64,000 nucleotides of DNA from Flavobacteriaceae bacterium NBU2973 (GCA_026162565.1 JAOEIQ010000001.1:310001-374000); one strand, 5' to 3'; counted from the stretch's first letter, positions 8,134 to 18,790 are shown. A program made the numbers and translations. Notes: a model not told the origin generated them from the letters alone.

Positions 8134-8325
8134 ATGAAACTAATTTATATCAAACGACAAACAAAAACCGAAAACAGGTTCGCTCCCAACATGGGACGAT
8201 TAGTAACCAAAGTTACATACATAAAAAAGTACTTTTTCGGGCTACCATTAAAAACTTTGCATAAATACCGAGAGACGTATTATGGTGAAGTTAAAGACTG
8301 CAAAGACTGCCATTTATTAGCATAA
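8134..8325 (+). CDS. Small conserved-type protein upstream of the primary sigma factor
   Basis: A 63-residue basic protein with no signal peptide or membrane helix. It has a compact C-terminal block (KTLHKYRETYYGEVKDCKDC) with two cysteines separated by two residues, which looks conserved rather than random. The frame ends 40 bases before the sigma factor ATG on the same strand, with no terminator between, so co-transcription is likely. I do not recognise a function. Codon use resembles its neighbours. Confidence 0.62.
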   Translation: MKLIYIKRQTKTENRFAPNMGRLVTKVTYIKKYFFGLPLKTLHKYRETYYGEVKDCKDCHLLA

Positions 8326-8365
8326 TTTTTAAAACAAACTATTTAAACCATACAAATATTGATAT

Positions 8366-9229
8366 ATGAGACAATTAAAAATCACTAAACAAGTTACTAA
8401 CAGAGACTCTAAATCGCTAGAGAAGTATCTTCAAGATATTAGTAAAATAGATATGATTACTGCCGATGAAGAAGTTGAACTAGCACAACGCATTAAAGAA
8501 GGAGATAAACGTGCGCTAGATAAGTTAGTAAGATCAAATTTACGTTTTGTGGTTTCTGTTGCTAAACAATATCAAAATCAAGGGCTAAAACTATCAGATT
8601 TAATTAACGAAGGTAATCTAGGTTTAGTTAAAGCTGCTAAACGATTTGACGAAACTAGAGGGTTTAAGTTTATATCCTATGCTGTTTGGTGGATTCGTCA
8701 ATCTATACTTCAAGCTATAGCTGAACAATCAAGAATTATTAGATTACCTCTTAATAAAATTGGTTCTATTAATAAAATCAAGAAGGCAACAGCGATAATT
8801 GAACAAGAATATGAAAGACAACCAAGTGTATCGGAGCTAGCCGAGCATTTAGACTTAAGTTATGATAATGTATCAACTTCGTTAAAAAATACGTCAAGGC
8901 ATATGTCTTTAGATGCGCCTTTACGTGAAGGTGAGACTTCTACATTTTACGAAGTTGTGAAATCTGAAAATTCCCCTAACCCTGAAAAAGAGCTTTTACA
9001 AGAGTCTTTAAAAACCGAAGTATCAAGAGTTTTAGATACACTTCCTAATAGAGAAGCTCAAGTTATAAAATTGTTTTATGGTTTAGACAATTACCCAGCT
9101 ATTTCATTAAGCGAAATAGGAGATAGGTTTGATTTAACTAGAGAGCGTGTAAGACAAATAAAAGAAAAAGCCTTGAGATTACTCAAGAAGCCAAATAAAA
9201 CTAAAGTTTTACAAACGTATTTGGGATAA
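8366..9229 (+). CDS. rpoD: Primary RNA polymerase sigma factor RpoD/SigA
   Basis: 287-residue sigma-70 family protein lacking region 1.1, the usual primary sigma form in Bacteroidota. Region 1.2 begins near residue 18 ([13 protein letters not shown]), region 2.4 carries [14 protein letters not shown] for -10 recognition, and region 4.2 carries the helix-turn-helix [19 protein letters not shown]. It directs transcription from the TTG/TAnnTTTG promoters noted elsewhere in the window. It converges on the hydrolase gene, with only 5 bases between the two stops. Confidence 0.96.
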   Translation: MRQLKITKQVTNRDSKSLEKYLQDISKIDMITADEEVELAQRIKEGDKRALDKLVRSNLRFVVSVAKQYQNQGLKLSDLINEGNLGLVKAAKRFDETRGFKFISYAVWWIRQSILQAIAEQSRIIRLPLNKIGSINKIKKATAIIEQEYERQPSVSELAEHLDLSYDNVSTSLKNTSRHMSLDAPLREGETSTFYEVVKSENSPNPEKELLQESLKTEVSRVLDTLPNREAQVIKLFYGLDNYPAISLSEIGDRFDLTRERVRQIKEKALRLLKKPNKTKVLQTYLG

Positions 9230-9234
9230 GGCAG

Positions 9235-10074
9235 TTAAACTATAAATTCAATACTTTTTTCAACCACTTTTTTTAAGGCTTTAGGAAGTGTTTTCTCTTC
9301 CCAAGGATGTTTAGCTCCAAATACATGATTTGAGTTTTCTATCTCAAGAAGTTTACTTGAAGGGTTAAAACTATGAAGCGCTATGGCTTCATTAAATTTT
9401 ACAGAAGGGTCATCTTTAGCATGGATAATTAAAAATGGAATGTTTATAGCTTTAGCAGCCGATTCTATGTTTAATCGTTTTTCATTGGTTTTATAATCTA
9501 AATAAAATTGATAGTTATGAGGCATTTGCTGCTTGGTTCGTCCATTTAAAACATATTTAACGCCATCTTTTTTCCAACGCTGCAAATCTCCAGTAGTAGA
9601 AGTACGACTGCCAAAACCACTGACGCTAGCCCAAGTTATAAGTTTGGTAATTCGAGTGTCTTCAGACGCTTTTATAATAGAGATACCTCCACCACGAGAA
9701 TGGCCAATAACTGTTACATTATTTTTATCTATTTCGTCCCGAAACTGAAAATTTTCAGACAGTATATAATTTAAAACAGCATCTAAATCGTCTAACTCTT
9801 TAGAGTAATTATTTTCGGCAAAGGCTTCTAAATCTGGAAAATCAATAGGATTTTCAACAGTACCGCCATTGTGAGAAAAATTAAACTTCACAAAAAACAG
9901 GTCTGCTTCTTTAAAGGCTTTTGCCACCAAATCCCAACTTCCCCAATCTTTAAAACCTTTATAACCATGACAAAAAATAACTACAGGTTTTTTCTTACTG
10001 TTGGTATTAAAAAAGGCATCCCAAACAATCGGCTTTTTGTTATCTCTATAAATAATTTGATTTTTATAAATCAT
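9235..10074 (-). CDS. Alpha/beta hydrolase
   Basis: 279 residues with a classic alpha/beta hydrolase plan: oxyanion-hole region FCHGYKGF near residue 37, nucleophile Ser126 in GHSRGGG, an acid in HAKDDPSVKF, and the catalytic His in NSNHVFG near residue 255. No signal peptide is visible, so it is cytoplasmic. It resembles dienelactone-hydrolase or BAAT-type esterases, but the substrate is unknown. Its ATG is 2 bases after the stop of the nuclease gene upstream, suggesting one transcript. Confidence 0.88.
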   Translation of the reverse strand: MIYKNQIIYRDNKKPIVWDAFFNTNSKKKPVVIFCHGYKGFKDWGSWDLVAKAFKEADLFFVKFNFSHNGGTVENPIDFPDLEAFAENNYSKELDDLDAVLNYILSENFQFRDEIDKNNVTVIGHSRGGGISIIKASEDTRITKLITWASVSGFGSRTSTTGDLQRWKKDGVKYVLNGRTKQQMPHNYQFYLDYKTNEKRLNIESAAKAINIPFLIIHAKDDPSVKFNEAIALHSFNPSSKLLEIENSNHVFGAKHPWEEKTLPKALKKVVEKSIEFIV

Positions 10075-10076
10075 TT

Positions 10077-12824
10077 TTAAACCTCTTTTTCTAAAAAATC
10101 AATATTTGGATTACAAATTTCTAAAATGAGTTTTTTTAATTCTTCTCGAAAAGCATCAAGTGTTTCGTTAGTAATTAGTGTTTCCTTTTTTGCATACGAT
10201 CCAGCTCTGTCTTTTGTTGCAAATTTTAAGAATCCTTGATTTAAGTTTTTAAATGAAATTATACCAGCTTCAAAAGGAGGGTTTAAATTAGATTGTTTTT
10301 GCATCATTAAAGCATAACAGAGTACTTGAAAGCTTTTACTGTATTTGTCGTAATCTGTCGTTATATCTTCCCAATTTATAATTTCAACTTTATTTTGCTC
10401 AACCTTTCCTGTTTTATAGTCAATTATTCTGGTCAGTCCGTTATATGAATCTACGCGATCTACTTTTCCTGTTAATTTAACTGGGAAGTCTAATTCTGGG
10501 ATATCTATTTCAATTGTATTATCTACTTCTATTGCGAGTATTTTTATTTCATTTCCATTTTTAATATCCTCTAATTCTAAATTTAAAAAATTTGAAACAT
10601 AACGTTTTGCAATTTCAAAAATAATGAGGTTTTTTCCTTTAGTGATGTCACCGTCTTTATATACATCTTTAAAATGTTTGCTAACGGCCCCTTCAATTTT
10701 AGGCTTCATTTCTTCTATAAATTCTTCAGTAAGAATTTTGCCCTCCAAAGGTTTATAAAAATCCTCTAAAGTATTATGAACAACAGTACCAAGAGTGTTT
10801 GCTGCAACCGTTTCTTCCACCTCTTCTTGCTGTTTTATTTTAAGTATTTTTTGAAAATAAAAATCTATAGGATTTCTAATATAATTGGTTAGTGATGAAG
10901 GAGAAAACCCACTCTCCGAGACTTGCTTTAGTAAATCTAGAACAGCAGCGGTTTTTTTGATTGAAGTTTTTTGAGATTCAATTGAGGGCACTTCAGGAGC
11001 AACAATATTCCGGTTTATTTTATGTATACCTTCAATTTCTATTTGTGTTAGAAAGCGACTTTTTTCACCACCTTTCAAAGCATCAATTTCTGAATTGTAT
11101 AGAATATGAATATTTTGTGCTCTCTGTATTAGCCTGTAAAAATGATAGGTATAAACGGCATCTTTTTCTTTATAAGTTGGTAGGCCATTTTCAATTTTAA
11201 CATCAAAAGGAATAAAAGAATTATTTGTTTTTCCTGATGGAAGTATGCCTTCGTTAACCGAAGCAATAATAACGGTTTTAAAATCTAGAACACGAGATTC
11301 TAACATTCCCATTATTTGTAATCCTTGTAGTGGTTCTCCTTGAAAATCTAATGTTTCTGAAGATAATACCTCCTTATAAATTGCTTGTAGTGTAGAAACA
11401 TCATTTATATGATTATACGTTTTATTAAGCCTAGAAAGTTCATTAAACAACTCGTTATAACGGTATAAATACTCTAAAGCTAATAAGTTTTTAGATTTCT
11501 GCTTTTGAAGATTACTTTTTATTCGGTTAATTATTTTAAAACAGGATTCAATGGATTTCTCTGGAGTTTCCCAATTAGAGAATATAATGGAAATTAAAGT
11601 TTCATTAGCTACTGAAATTTGTTTTAATTGATTCGCGGATAAGTAAATTATATTGTTAGTTTCAATAGTATTTATAATACCTGATGCACTGTCATCTATA
11701 AATAAAGAGCGAATAAACTTATTGGACAATACATTAATAACATCTTTGTAATACAATGAGCCTTCTCCTTTTTTATGAATAGAAAATAGTAAATCAAAAA
11801 GCGAGGCAATAGGAATACTTTTTAGAGGCAGTCCCATTGTGATGTTTACATTTTCAAGCCCTTGAGGTAAGGAGTTTAAAACAGGAATTAATAAGTCTTC
11901 ATCTGCTAAAATAACAGCTGTTTTTTCTAGAGATTCTCCATTGTCTAATAGTGACTTTAATATAGATCCTATTTGTTTTACTTGACCAATGTTTTTTGGG
12001 ATTGCATAACTCTCAATTTGTTTTTCTTGAGCATAATAATTTGAGACCCAATTAAAAGAATTAGAATTGTAAAAACGCCAATTGGTTTTATACTGCCTCA
12101 TAAACAATCCCGCATCATGATGTTTATTATTGAAAAATTGTGAGTCAATATCCCAATAGACTTCAGCTAAACCATTACCCAGTAGCTCTTGGATGATTAT
12201 TTCTTCTGCGGAGTTTAACGCATTGAAACCAACAAATACATGCTTTTTAGTTTCATTATTTTGTATATAGGATTCTATATGTTCAACGGCTTCCCGATAA
12301 ATGAGTCCCTGGTAACCCAATTCTTTCTCTAATAATTGTTCTGTGAAATGTGAATAAATAGAGTTGAGCTTACTCCAAAAAGACAAATAATTTTTAACAA
12401 AATCTGTTTTATCTTCTTTTAAAGACCAATGTTTTAAATCTTGAATAGCACTTAAGTAATTGAATATTTTTTCTTGCGGAATTAGATATCTATCTATTTC
12501 ATTAAAATCTTGAATTAGTATTTGCGCCCATTTTGAAAACACTTCAAAACTATCACGTTCTTCTTTTGGAGTTAGTTTAGTATATGTTTCATAAAACTGA
12601 AAAAGGAGTTCAGTATTGGAGATTGGCTTTAATTGAGACAGTTTTTCAGTAAAAGTTTCTATGCTAACAATTTCGGGCGAGAATATTGTTTTGTTAGTTA
12701 GTATTGAAAGTTCATGTTTTAATAGTACGCTGGCTCTTCTACTTGGTACTATAAAAGTAAGATTAGATAATTTTAAATCTTTTTTTATTAAATCTACAAG
12801 TACTTCAGAAAGAAAAGTTATCAT
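10077..12824 (-). CDS. AddB-like PD-(D/E)XK nuclease of a recombination helicase complex
   Basis: 915 residues. The C-terminal quarter carries a RecB-type nuclease: a His in TVVHNTLEDFY near residue 680 and the motif GKVDRVD followed by IIDYKTGK near residue 798. The N-terminal part resembles an inactivated helicase, as in AddB, with the sequence SRRASVLLKHEL where an active Walker A would be. Together with the AddA-like gene at 15597-18734 it probably forms the AddAB end-resection enzyme. The partner genes are separated by OmpA and kbl genes, all on the same strand. The iron-sulfur cysteines of classical AddB are not evident. Confidence 0.85.
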   Translation of the reverse strand: MITFLSEVLVDLIKKDLKLSNLTFIVPSRRASVLLKHELSILTNKTIFSPEIVSIETFTEKLSQLKPISNTELLFQFYETYTKLTPKEERDSFEVFSKWAQILIQDFNEIDRYLIPQEKIFNYLSAIQDLKHWSLKEDKTDFVKNYLSFWSKLNSIYSHFTEQLLEKELGYQGLIYREAVEHIESYIQNNETKKHVFVGFNALNSAEEIIIQELLGNGLAEVYWDIDSQFFNNKHHDAGLFMRQYKTNWRFYNSNSFNWVSNYYAQEKQIESYAIPKNIGQVKQIGSILKSLLDNGESLEKTAVILADEDLLIPVLNSLPQGLENVNITMGLPLKSIPIASLFDLLFSIHKKGEGSLYYKDVINVLSNKFIRSLFIDDSASGIINTIETNNIIYLSANQLKQISVANETLISIIFSNWETPEKSIESCFKIINRIKSNLQKQKSKNLLALEYLYRYNELFNELSRLNKTYNHINDVSTLQAIYKEVLSSETLDFQGEPLQGLQIMGMLESRVLDFKTVIIASVNEGILPSGKTNNSFIPFDVKIENGLPTYKEKDAVYTYHFYRLIQRAQNIHILYNSEIDALKGGEKSRFLTQIEIEGIHKINRNIVAPEVPSIESQKTSIKKTAAVLDLLKQVSESGFSPSSLTNYIRNPIDFYFQKILKIKQQEEVEETVAANTLGTVVHNTLEDFYKPLEGKILTEEFIEEMKPKIEGAVSKHFKDVYKDGDITKGKNLIIFEIAKRYVSNFLNLELEDIKNGNEIKILAIEVDNTIEIDIPELDFPVKLTGKVDRVDSYNGLTRIIDYKTGKVEQNKVEIINWEDITTDYDKYSKSFQVLCYALMMQKQSNLNPPFEAGIISFKNLNQGFLKFATKDRAGSYAKKETLITNETLDAFREELKKLILEICNPNIDFLEKEV

Positions 12825-12835
12825 TATATAAAAAT

Positions 12836-12868
12836 AAAAAACGCTTCGATAATTCGAAGCGTTTTTTA
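12836..12868. terminator. Rho-independent terminator (bidirectional)
   Basis: ACGCTTCGA and TCGAAGCGT are separated by TAAT, with an A-run before and a T-run after. It lies just downstream of the OmpA gene (whose stop is at 12894, minus strand) and upstream of the AddB-like gene. Confidence 0.88.
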
Positions 12869-12893
12869 TTATTTAATGAGTGTTATAAGGAAA

Positions 12894-14264
12894 TTACTTT
12901 CTTAATTTAACTTCAACACGTCTGTTGTTTTTTCTACCACTTCTGGTTTTGTTAGAGTCGATTGGATAATCTTCTCCAAATCCAGCAGCTACTAATCTGT
13001 CAGCACCAATACCATTAGAAATTAAATAATCTCTTACAGCGTTTGCTCTTCTTTCAGATAACAATTGGTTAGAAGACTTACTACCTACACTATCAGTATG
13101 TCCTTCAATTGTAAAATCAGTTTTAGGATACTCTTTTAAGATAGCAGTCATTGCTTGTAATACAGAATATGTTTCTTCTTTGAAGCTAGATTTACCAGTA
13201 TCAAATAAGATAGTTCTAGCATAGCTATTTAATGTAGCCATAACTTCAGCAGTAGGCTCTACTACTTCAGGACAACCATTGTTAGCTACAGTACCAACTT
13301 CATCTGGACATTGATCATCTTTATCAAATACACCGTCTCCATCTGTATCTGGCCAAGGACATCCATTGTTTGCAGCAGGTCCAGCTTCATTTGGACAGTT
13401 ATCTTTTGCATCTGCAACACCATCACCATCAGCATCTGGACATCCAGCTAAAGATTTTAAACCTGGAGTTGTAGGACAGTCGTCATTTTTATCAGCAACA
13501 CCATCACCATCAGCATCTGGACATCCATTGAACTCAGCTAAACCAGCTTCATTTGGACAATCGTCTTTGCTGTCTTGAATACCATCACCATCGGTATCAG
13601 GACAACCATTGAAAGCTTCTAAACCAGCAACTTCTGGACAAGCATCGTCTTTATCATAAATGCCATCACCATCAGTATCTTTACCACCAAACTTAACGTT
13701 TACACCAACTGAATGTTGCCAGTGCTTTGGTAAGTAATCTTCGAATGAGTGTTTGTAACCCATTTGAGCATTAAGTCCCCAATTATCATTAAACCAGTAG
13801 TTTAAACCTAATGATCCATTTAGAGTTCCAGCTCCAATTTTGTCAACCCAAGTGTAACCACCACCAACGCCAAGATAAGGTTCTAATTTATTCCAATTCA
13901 GTAATTCTCCTAAACTGTATTTAATCATACCATCAATTGCGATGTAAGATAAATCACTTGTAGTTCTTGAATCACCAACCTTTTCAATCATATTAACAGA
14001 TCCAGTAGCTCCAAATGAAAAACCATCTCCTAAATATTTAGAAACAGTGATTGTAGATAATGAAGGAAGTATATTCCAGTGATCATTTACATTAAAGTGT
14101 TCGTCAAAATAATCGCCAAGAGGCGCATCTTCTCCAACAGGGTAAAGATCTACTGCGTTTACCCCAAAACTAAACAGCCAAGGGTTGTTATCGTCTTGTG
14201 CATTTATGTTGCTAAAACTTAATACAAGCAACATAGTGAACAATAATCTGCTAAGATTTTTCAT
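12894..14264 (-). CDS. OmpA family outer-membrane protein with TSP3 repeats
   Basis: Outer-membrane protein linking the membrane to peptidoglycan. The start ATG is at 14264; the longer frame begins with TTG. A signal peptide (about residues 1-22, ending NINAQ) is followed by a beta-barrel-like region to about residue 190. Then come five calcium-binding thrombospondin type 3 repeats of the form DxDGDGxxDxxDxCP, and an OmpA C-terminal domain with the peptidoglycan-binding signature ([28 protein letters not shown]). It has a strong promoter and a strong terminator, so it is likely an abundant monocistronic message. Confidence 0.94.
   Translation of the reverse strand: MKNLSRLLFTMLLVLSFSNINAQDDNNPWLFSFGVNAVDLYPVGEDAPLGDYFDEHFNVNDHWNILPSLSTITVSKYLGDGFSFGATGSVNMIEKVGDSRTTSDLSYIAIDGMIKYSLGELLNWNKLEPYLGVGGGYTWVDKIGAGTLNGSLGLNYWFNDNWGLNAQMGYKHSFEDYLPKHWQHSVGVNVKFGGKDTDGDGIYDKDDACPEVAGLEAFNGCPDTDGDGIQDSKDDCPNEAGLAEFNGCPDADGDGVADKNDDCPTTPGLKSLAGCPDADGDGVADAKDNCPNEAGPAANNGCPWPDTDGDGVFDKDDQCPDEVGTVANNGCPEVVEPTAEVMATLNSYARTILFDTGKSSFKEETYSVLQAMTAILKEYPKTDFTIEGHTDSVGSKSSNQLLSERRANAVRDYLISNGIGADRLVAAGFGEDYPIDSNKTRSGRKNNRRVEVKLRK
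13268..13686 (-). repeat. Array of five TSP3-type coding repeats
   Basis: Five in-frame copies of a unit coding for DxDGDG..D..D.CP, each followed by a short linker ending in NGCP or AGCP. The DNA is strongly repetitive (ACCATCACCATC on the plus strand), which explains the open frame on the opposite strand at 13366-13578. Confidence 0.85.
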
Positions 14265-14298
14265 ATTCAAAAATTTAATTTTAAGTGTTAATTGTAAG

Positions 14299-14329
14299 CA
14301 AAAGTAAGTTGTTAAATTTTATTAACAAA
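14299..14329 (-). promoter_or_regulatory. Promoter of the OmpA gene
   Basis: On the minus strand TTTG (14329-14326) is followed after exactly 19 bases by TACTTTTG (14306-14299), a full match to the Bacteroidota promoter consensus. The predicted start near 14292 leaves a leader of about 28 bases before the ATG at 14264. Confidence 0.72.
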
Positions 14330-14385
14330 GACAAATATATAAAAATATTGATATTTACTCTTATTTTACAAGTCTTTAGAGAAAT

Positions 14386-15579
14386 TTATATGATTTCTAG
14401 TGCCTTACCTACCTTTACAAAGGAAGTAATAGCTTTGTCTAAATGTTCTTTTTTATGAGATGCTGATAATTGTACACGTATTCTTGCTTTTTCTCTTGGA
14501 ACTACAGGAAAAAAGAAACCAATTACATAAATCCCTTCATGTAAAAGCATATCTGCCATTGTTTGTGATAGTTTTGCATCGTATAACATCACAGGTACTA
14601 TGGCCGAGTCTCCCTCAACGATATCAAATCCCGCATTTTTCATTCCTTTTTTAAAGTAATTTGTGTTCCACTCAAGTTTATCTCTTAACGATGTATCATT
14701 AGATAGCATATCGAAAACTTTGATAGAAGCCCCGACTATTGCTGGAGCTAAAGAATTTGAAAATAAATAGGGTCTAGATTTTTGACGAAGCATGTCTATT
14801 ACCTCCTTGTTGCCTGTTGTGTAACCGCCCATAGCACCACCTAAAGCCTTACCTAAAGTTCCAGTTATGATGTCAATTCTACCTAAAACACCTTTCTCTT
14901 CTAATGTTCCTCTACCTGTTTCACCAATGAATCCAGCTGCATGACATTCATCAATCATTACTAATGCATCATATTTATCTGCTAAATCACAAATTACATC
15001 TAAAGGCGCTACAAGACCATCCATTGAAAACACACCATCTGTTACAATAATTTTAAATCGTGCTCCATCTTTATTAGCCTGCTGTAATTGCTTCTCTAAA
15101 TCTTGCATATTATTATTTTCATAACGATATCTTGCTGCCTTACACAAACGAACTCCATCTATTATAGAGGCATGATTTAATGAGTCAGAAATAATAGCAT
15201 CTTCTTTTTCTAGCAGCGGTTCAAAGACTCCACCATTAGCATCGAAAGCAGCTGCATACAATATAGTGTCTTCTGTTCCATAAAATTCAGCTATTTTTTT
15301 CTCAAGCTCCTTATGAATATCTTGAGTACCGCAAATAAATCGTACTGAAGACATCCCAAAACCATGCGTGTCCATTGTGTCTTTAGCAGCTTGAATTACT
15401 TCTGGATGAGAGGATAGACCTAAATAATTATTTGCACAAAAGTTTAAAACTGTTTGACCTGTATTTAATGTTATTTCTGCACCTTGAGAGGATGTAATGA
15501 TTCGTTCCTCTTTGTAAAGACCACTATCTTTTATTTCTTGGAGTTCTTTTTGTAAATGTTGTTTTATGTTTCCGTACAT
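14386..15579 (-). CDS. kbl: Glycine C-acetyltransferase (2-amino-3-ketobutyrate CoA ligase)
   Basis: 397 residues, the usual length of the PLP-dependent alpha-oxoamine synthase family. Kbl cleaves 2-amino-3-oxobutyrate with CoA to glycine and acetyl-CoA in threonine breakdown. Visible features are the substrate region [15 protein letters not shown], the PLP-binding acid in [12 protein letters not shown], and the Schiff-base lysine in [11 protein letters not shown] near residue 244. No threonine dehydrogenase gene is adjacent. Serine palmitoyltransferase and BioF are relatives, but the N-terminal [13 protein letters not shown] favours Kbl. Confidence 0.92.
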   Translation of the reverse strand: MYGNIKQHLQKELQEIKDSGLYKEERIITSSQGAEITLNTGQTVLNFCANNYLGLSSHPEVIQAAKDTMDTHGFGMSSVRFICGTQDIHKELEKKIAEFYGTEDTILYAAAFDANGGVFEPLLEKEDAIISDSLNHASIIDGVRLCKAARYRYENNNMQDLEKQLQQANKDGARFKIIVTDGVFSMDGLVAPLDVICDLADKYDALVMIDECHAAGFIGETGRGTLEEKGVLGRIDIITGTLGKALGGAMGGYTTGNKEVIDMLRQKSRPYLFSNSLAPAIVGASIKVFDMLSNDTSLRDKLEWNTNYFKKGMKNAGFDIVEGDSAIVPVMLYDAKLSQTMADMLLHEGIYVIGFFFPVVPREKARIRVQLSASHKKEHLDKAITSFVKVGKALEII

Positions 15580-15596
15580 GGTGTTTTTTTACAAAT

Positions 15597-18500
15597 TTAA
15601 AATTCTTTTATCTGAATTACATTATTAATGTAGACAAGAATTTTTTTGATGACCTTAATATTCATATTCTCAATTAATTGCTGATAGATTTCTAACTGAT
15701 TTAAGTATTTATCATTTTCTAAACCGGTTTTATAATCTATTATTACGGCTTCGTTTTTTGAGTTAATTACAATTCTATCTGGAATATGAATGGTGCCATC
15801 ACTTGCAATGATTTCTCTTTCATTATATATGATATGATTTGAGTCGTAATAACTGCATAGTTGTTCATGATTGGTAATTGCTAGGATTGTTTGTTTTAAT
15901 TCAGATGCTTGTTCAGGGTTTATAATATTAGATTTTATAAAATCATTGATTACAAAATCAACATCATTAATGGTGTAAATTTCACCAAGAATTTTATGAA
16001 TTAGATTTCCTTTTTCAATAGCTTCTTTTTGTTTAGTATCCCATAGCAAAGCAGACTTGGTTACAATTTTTAAATTATGATCTTTAATGTTTGAAGAGAT
16101 AAATTGTTGCTCTTTTATTTTAATATTGTTTCTAGTATTTGCTGCTTGTAATTTTCTAGTGTTTCCAAAAGAATATTCTAATTGTGAATCTTGCCACAGA
16201 TTATTTTCTTTTAAGTAGTTAATAAGTAAGCCAGAATATTTTTTCGGATTACCATTACCATTTTTATCAATATCCGTTTTTGAGATAATGTATAATTGCT
16301 CAATTGGTCTTGTTAGCGCAACATATAATAAATTTAAACTGTCTAATTCTAGTTCTGATTGATGCTTATTATAAATGAACTGCCCTTGCTCACCAAAATT
16401 TTCAAAGCTTTTGGAGTAGTTTAATAAGGCGTGAGAAAATCCATTGTAAGTTTCAGGATTTATTTCTAACCACTCTTTAGGTTCAATGTCTTCATAAATA
16501 TCTAAATCTGCATATGGAAAAATTACCACAGGGAATTCTAATCCTTTAGATTTATGAATAGTCATTATCTGAATAGCATTCTGGCCTTCCGGAGAGACAA
16601 TGCTTAAGTTTTCTTTTTTACTGTCATAATATTCTATAAAGGTTGCAATATCTGACCTGTTTTTTTGAGAAAAATCTAAAACAAAATCCAGATAAAATTG
16701 CATATAAGCATCTGAACTTGCTACTAAATTAAATTCTCTTACAATTGTCTCTACTAAATCGTAAAGTGAAAGTTTGGTTAAATCTGAATACTGTATATCT
16801 ATTGAAAATTCAGAAAAACTTGAAAAGAATTCCGGGAGATTTAATCTTATAAATTTACTGAAATACGAATGTTTATCTTCAACGGAAAAAGTATCTGCTA
16901 TAAAATTTAAAACAGAAGCCTTAATTTCTAGGTTAGTAGGATTAACTAATAACTTTAAAACATTATTGACAAAAGAAACTTTAGTTGAGGTTTTAATAAG
17001 TAGCGTTTCAGAGGAGATAATTTTAATGTCACTATTATTACTTAAATATTCTGCTAATAAAAAGCCATGCTTTTTCTTTCTAACTAAAATACAAATATCA
17101 CTTAATTGATAATCATTCTCTTTACAGTATTCGATAGTCTTTAAAACTTTTGAAGCATAAATTTCATCTACATTATCACTTTTATCTACATCTAAAAATG
17201 AAAGGTTTACATATCCTTCATTATCATGAACCGTTTTTTGTTGCGCGTTTTTAAATAGCTTGGCATGTTCTATTTTTGAAAAAGCGTTTTCAGAAACATA
17301 TTTGAAAAAATTGTTGTTAAAATTTACTATAGCTTTTGTGCTTCTGTAGTTTGTTTCTAACGAAAAAACATCTGGAGATACATAAAACGGGTTTTTGTCT
17401 TTATTATAAAGATTAATAAACTGCTCTGCTTCTCCACCACGCCATCGATATATTGCTTGTTTTGCATCTCCAACAAGCATAGCACTTCCTTTTGTGCTTG
17501 ACAGAGAATTGTCGATTAAAGGAACTAGGTTTTCCCATTGTAACAAGGATGTATCTTGAAATTCATCAATAAAATAATGTCTAAATTTTTCGCCAATACG
17601 CTCGTAAATAAATGGTGTTGGTTGATCTTTTATTTCATTGCTTATTATAGAGTTAAATTCAGAAATCAATAATTTATTTTGATCTAGTTTTAGTTGTTCT
17701 AACTCTTTATTAATACTTGCGAGTATTGATAAAGGTGTAATATTTTTATAAAATGCGTTTAGAAACTTTTGTTTAAAAATTAATTCTTTAGTTTTATTAA
17801 AAGCTTCTATTAATTGTGGTTGAATTTCGTCTACTACAGAAGCAATTTCAGGAGTCACTCTTTTTGGATAAAGAGTTTCATGATTAACGAGCTGCGATTG
17901 CCAAGCACTTTCAAATTTTACATCCAGCTTTTTATTAGAAAGGGATTCAAAATATTTTGGCAGTGAAGCCCTTGAAAAGTCATCGAATTGTAATCCACAC
18001 TCTTCAATCAGTATTAATGTGTTTTTTGAAATTAAAACTACCTCATCTGAAACAGCACTTAAGTCATCTTTTAATTGCGATTTTAAAACTTTAAAATCTT
18101 CAAGAGTTTTATCTTTTAGCGTTTGTATATAAGGTAAATCATTTTCGCTTATTAATAGTTTTGCAATTTTATTGAGATCGTAAGCAATATCCCAGCTTTT
18201 ATCATCGTCTGTTTTTTCTAAAGCAAAATCTACTAAGGTTTTAGTCAGTTCTGTATTAGTTCCAGCTTTAGAAATAAGCATATCTACAGCCTCTTTTAAT
18301 AGTTGATTCGTATCCAGTTCTACTTCAAAGTTCAAAGGTAGCTTTAGATCGTAAGCAAATGTTCTAATTACTTTGTGGGTAAAACCATCGATAGTAGAAA
18401 TATCAAAAGCTGCATAATTATGAATAATAGTTTGTAATAATTGCTTTGCCTTTTGATGTAAAATATTTAGTTGAATAGGTAATTCATCACCTATGGCTAA

Positions 18501-18734
18501 AGCCATACTATTTGGATTAGTAATTATTTCTGGAGAGGAAAATTGTTTCAGAGTTTCTATAATGCGCTCTTTCATTTCTCCTGCAGCTTTATTAGTAAAA
18601 GTAACTGCTAAAATATGTTTAAACTGATCTTTATTGGTGGCTTTAAATAGAAGTTTAAGGTATTCCTTTACTAGCGTAAACGTTTTACCACTTCCAGCAG
18701 ATGCATTGTATATTTTAAAGCTTGATGAATTCAA
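15597..18734 (-). CDS. AddA-like UvrD/Rep helicase-nuclease (TTG start)
   Basis: 1045-residue superfamily 1 DNA helicase with C-terminal nuclease. Walker A is ASAGSGKT at residues 11-18. The Walker B region is FIDEFQDTSLLQW, followed by GDAKQAIYRWRGGE, ETNYRST, the motif V block MTIHKSKGLEFPVV and motif VI LYVALTRP. The RecB-type nuclease motif VIIDYKTGLE lies near residue 1000. It likely pairs with the AddB-like protein for double-strand-break end resection. The only start that keeps Walker A is non-ATG: TTG at 18734, with an in-frame stop three codons upstream. The next ATG would delete the ATPase site. Confidence 0.92.
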   Translation of the reverse strand: MNSSSFKIYNASAGSGKTFTLVKEYLKLLFKATNKDQFKHILAVTFTNKAAGEMKERIIETLKQFSSPEIITNPNSMALAIGDELPIQLNILHQKAKQLLQTIIHNYAAFDISTIDGFTHKVIRTFAYDLKLPLNFEVELDTNQLLKEAVDMLISKAGTNTELTKTLVDFALEKTDDDKSWDIAYDLNKIAKLLISENDLPYIQTLKDKTLEDFKVLKSQLKDDLSAVSDEVVLISKNTLILIEECGLQFDDFSRASLPKYFESLSNKKLDVKFESAWQSQLVNHETLYPKRVTPEIASVVDEIQPQLIEAFNKTKELIFKQKFLNAFYKNITPLSILASINKELEQLKLDQNKLLISEFNSIISNEIKDQPTPFIYERIGEKFRHYFIDEFQDTSLLQWENLVPLIDNSLSSTKGSAMLVGDAKQAIYRWRGGEAEQFINLYNKDKNPFYVSPDVFSLETNYRSTKAIVNFNNNFFKYVSENAFSKIEHAKLFKNAQQKTVHDNEGYVNLSFLDVDKSDNVDEIYASKVLKTIEYCKENDYQLSDICILVRKKKHGFLLAEYLSNNSDIKIISSETLLIKTSTKVSFVNNVLKLLVNPTNLEIKASVLNFIADTFSVEDKHSYFSKFIRLNLPEFFSSFSEFSIDIQYSDLTKLSLYDLVETIVREFNLVASSDAYMQFYLDFVLDFSQKNRSDIATFIEYYDSKKENLSIVSPEGQNAIQIMTIHKSKGLEFPVVIFPYADLDIYEDIEPKEWLEINPETYNGFSHALLNYSKSFENFGEQGQFIYNKHQSELELDSLNLLYVALTRPIEQLYIISKTDIDKNGNGNPKKYSGLLINYLKENNLWQDSQLEYSFGNTRKLQAANTRNNIKIKEQQFISSNIKDHNLKIVTKSALLWDTKQKEAIEKGNLIHKILGEIYTINDVDFVINDFIKSNIINPEQASELKQTILAITNHEQLCSYYDSNHIIYNEREIIASDGTIHIPDRIVINSKNEAVIIDYKTGLENDKYLNQLEIYQQLIENMNIKVIKKILVYINNVIQIKEF

Positions 18735-18760
18735 TAAAATTTAATTTTTCAATAAAAATA

Positions 18761-18790
18761 AAAAAACCTGTTCGTTAAAACAGGTTTTTT
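18761..18790. terminator. Rho-independent terminator
   Basis: AAAAAACCTGTT and AACAGGTTTTTT form a 12-bp stem with a 6-base loop. It lies between the kelch-like lipoprotein stop and the AddA-like start, ending the lipoprotein transcript on the minus strand. Confidence 0.88.

Noticed and set aside
13366-13578. 70-codon plus-strand frame opposite the OmpA repeats
   Set aside because: By-product of the TSP3 coding repeats; the minus-strand frame has clear domains and signals.
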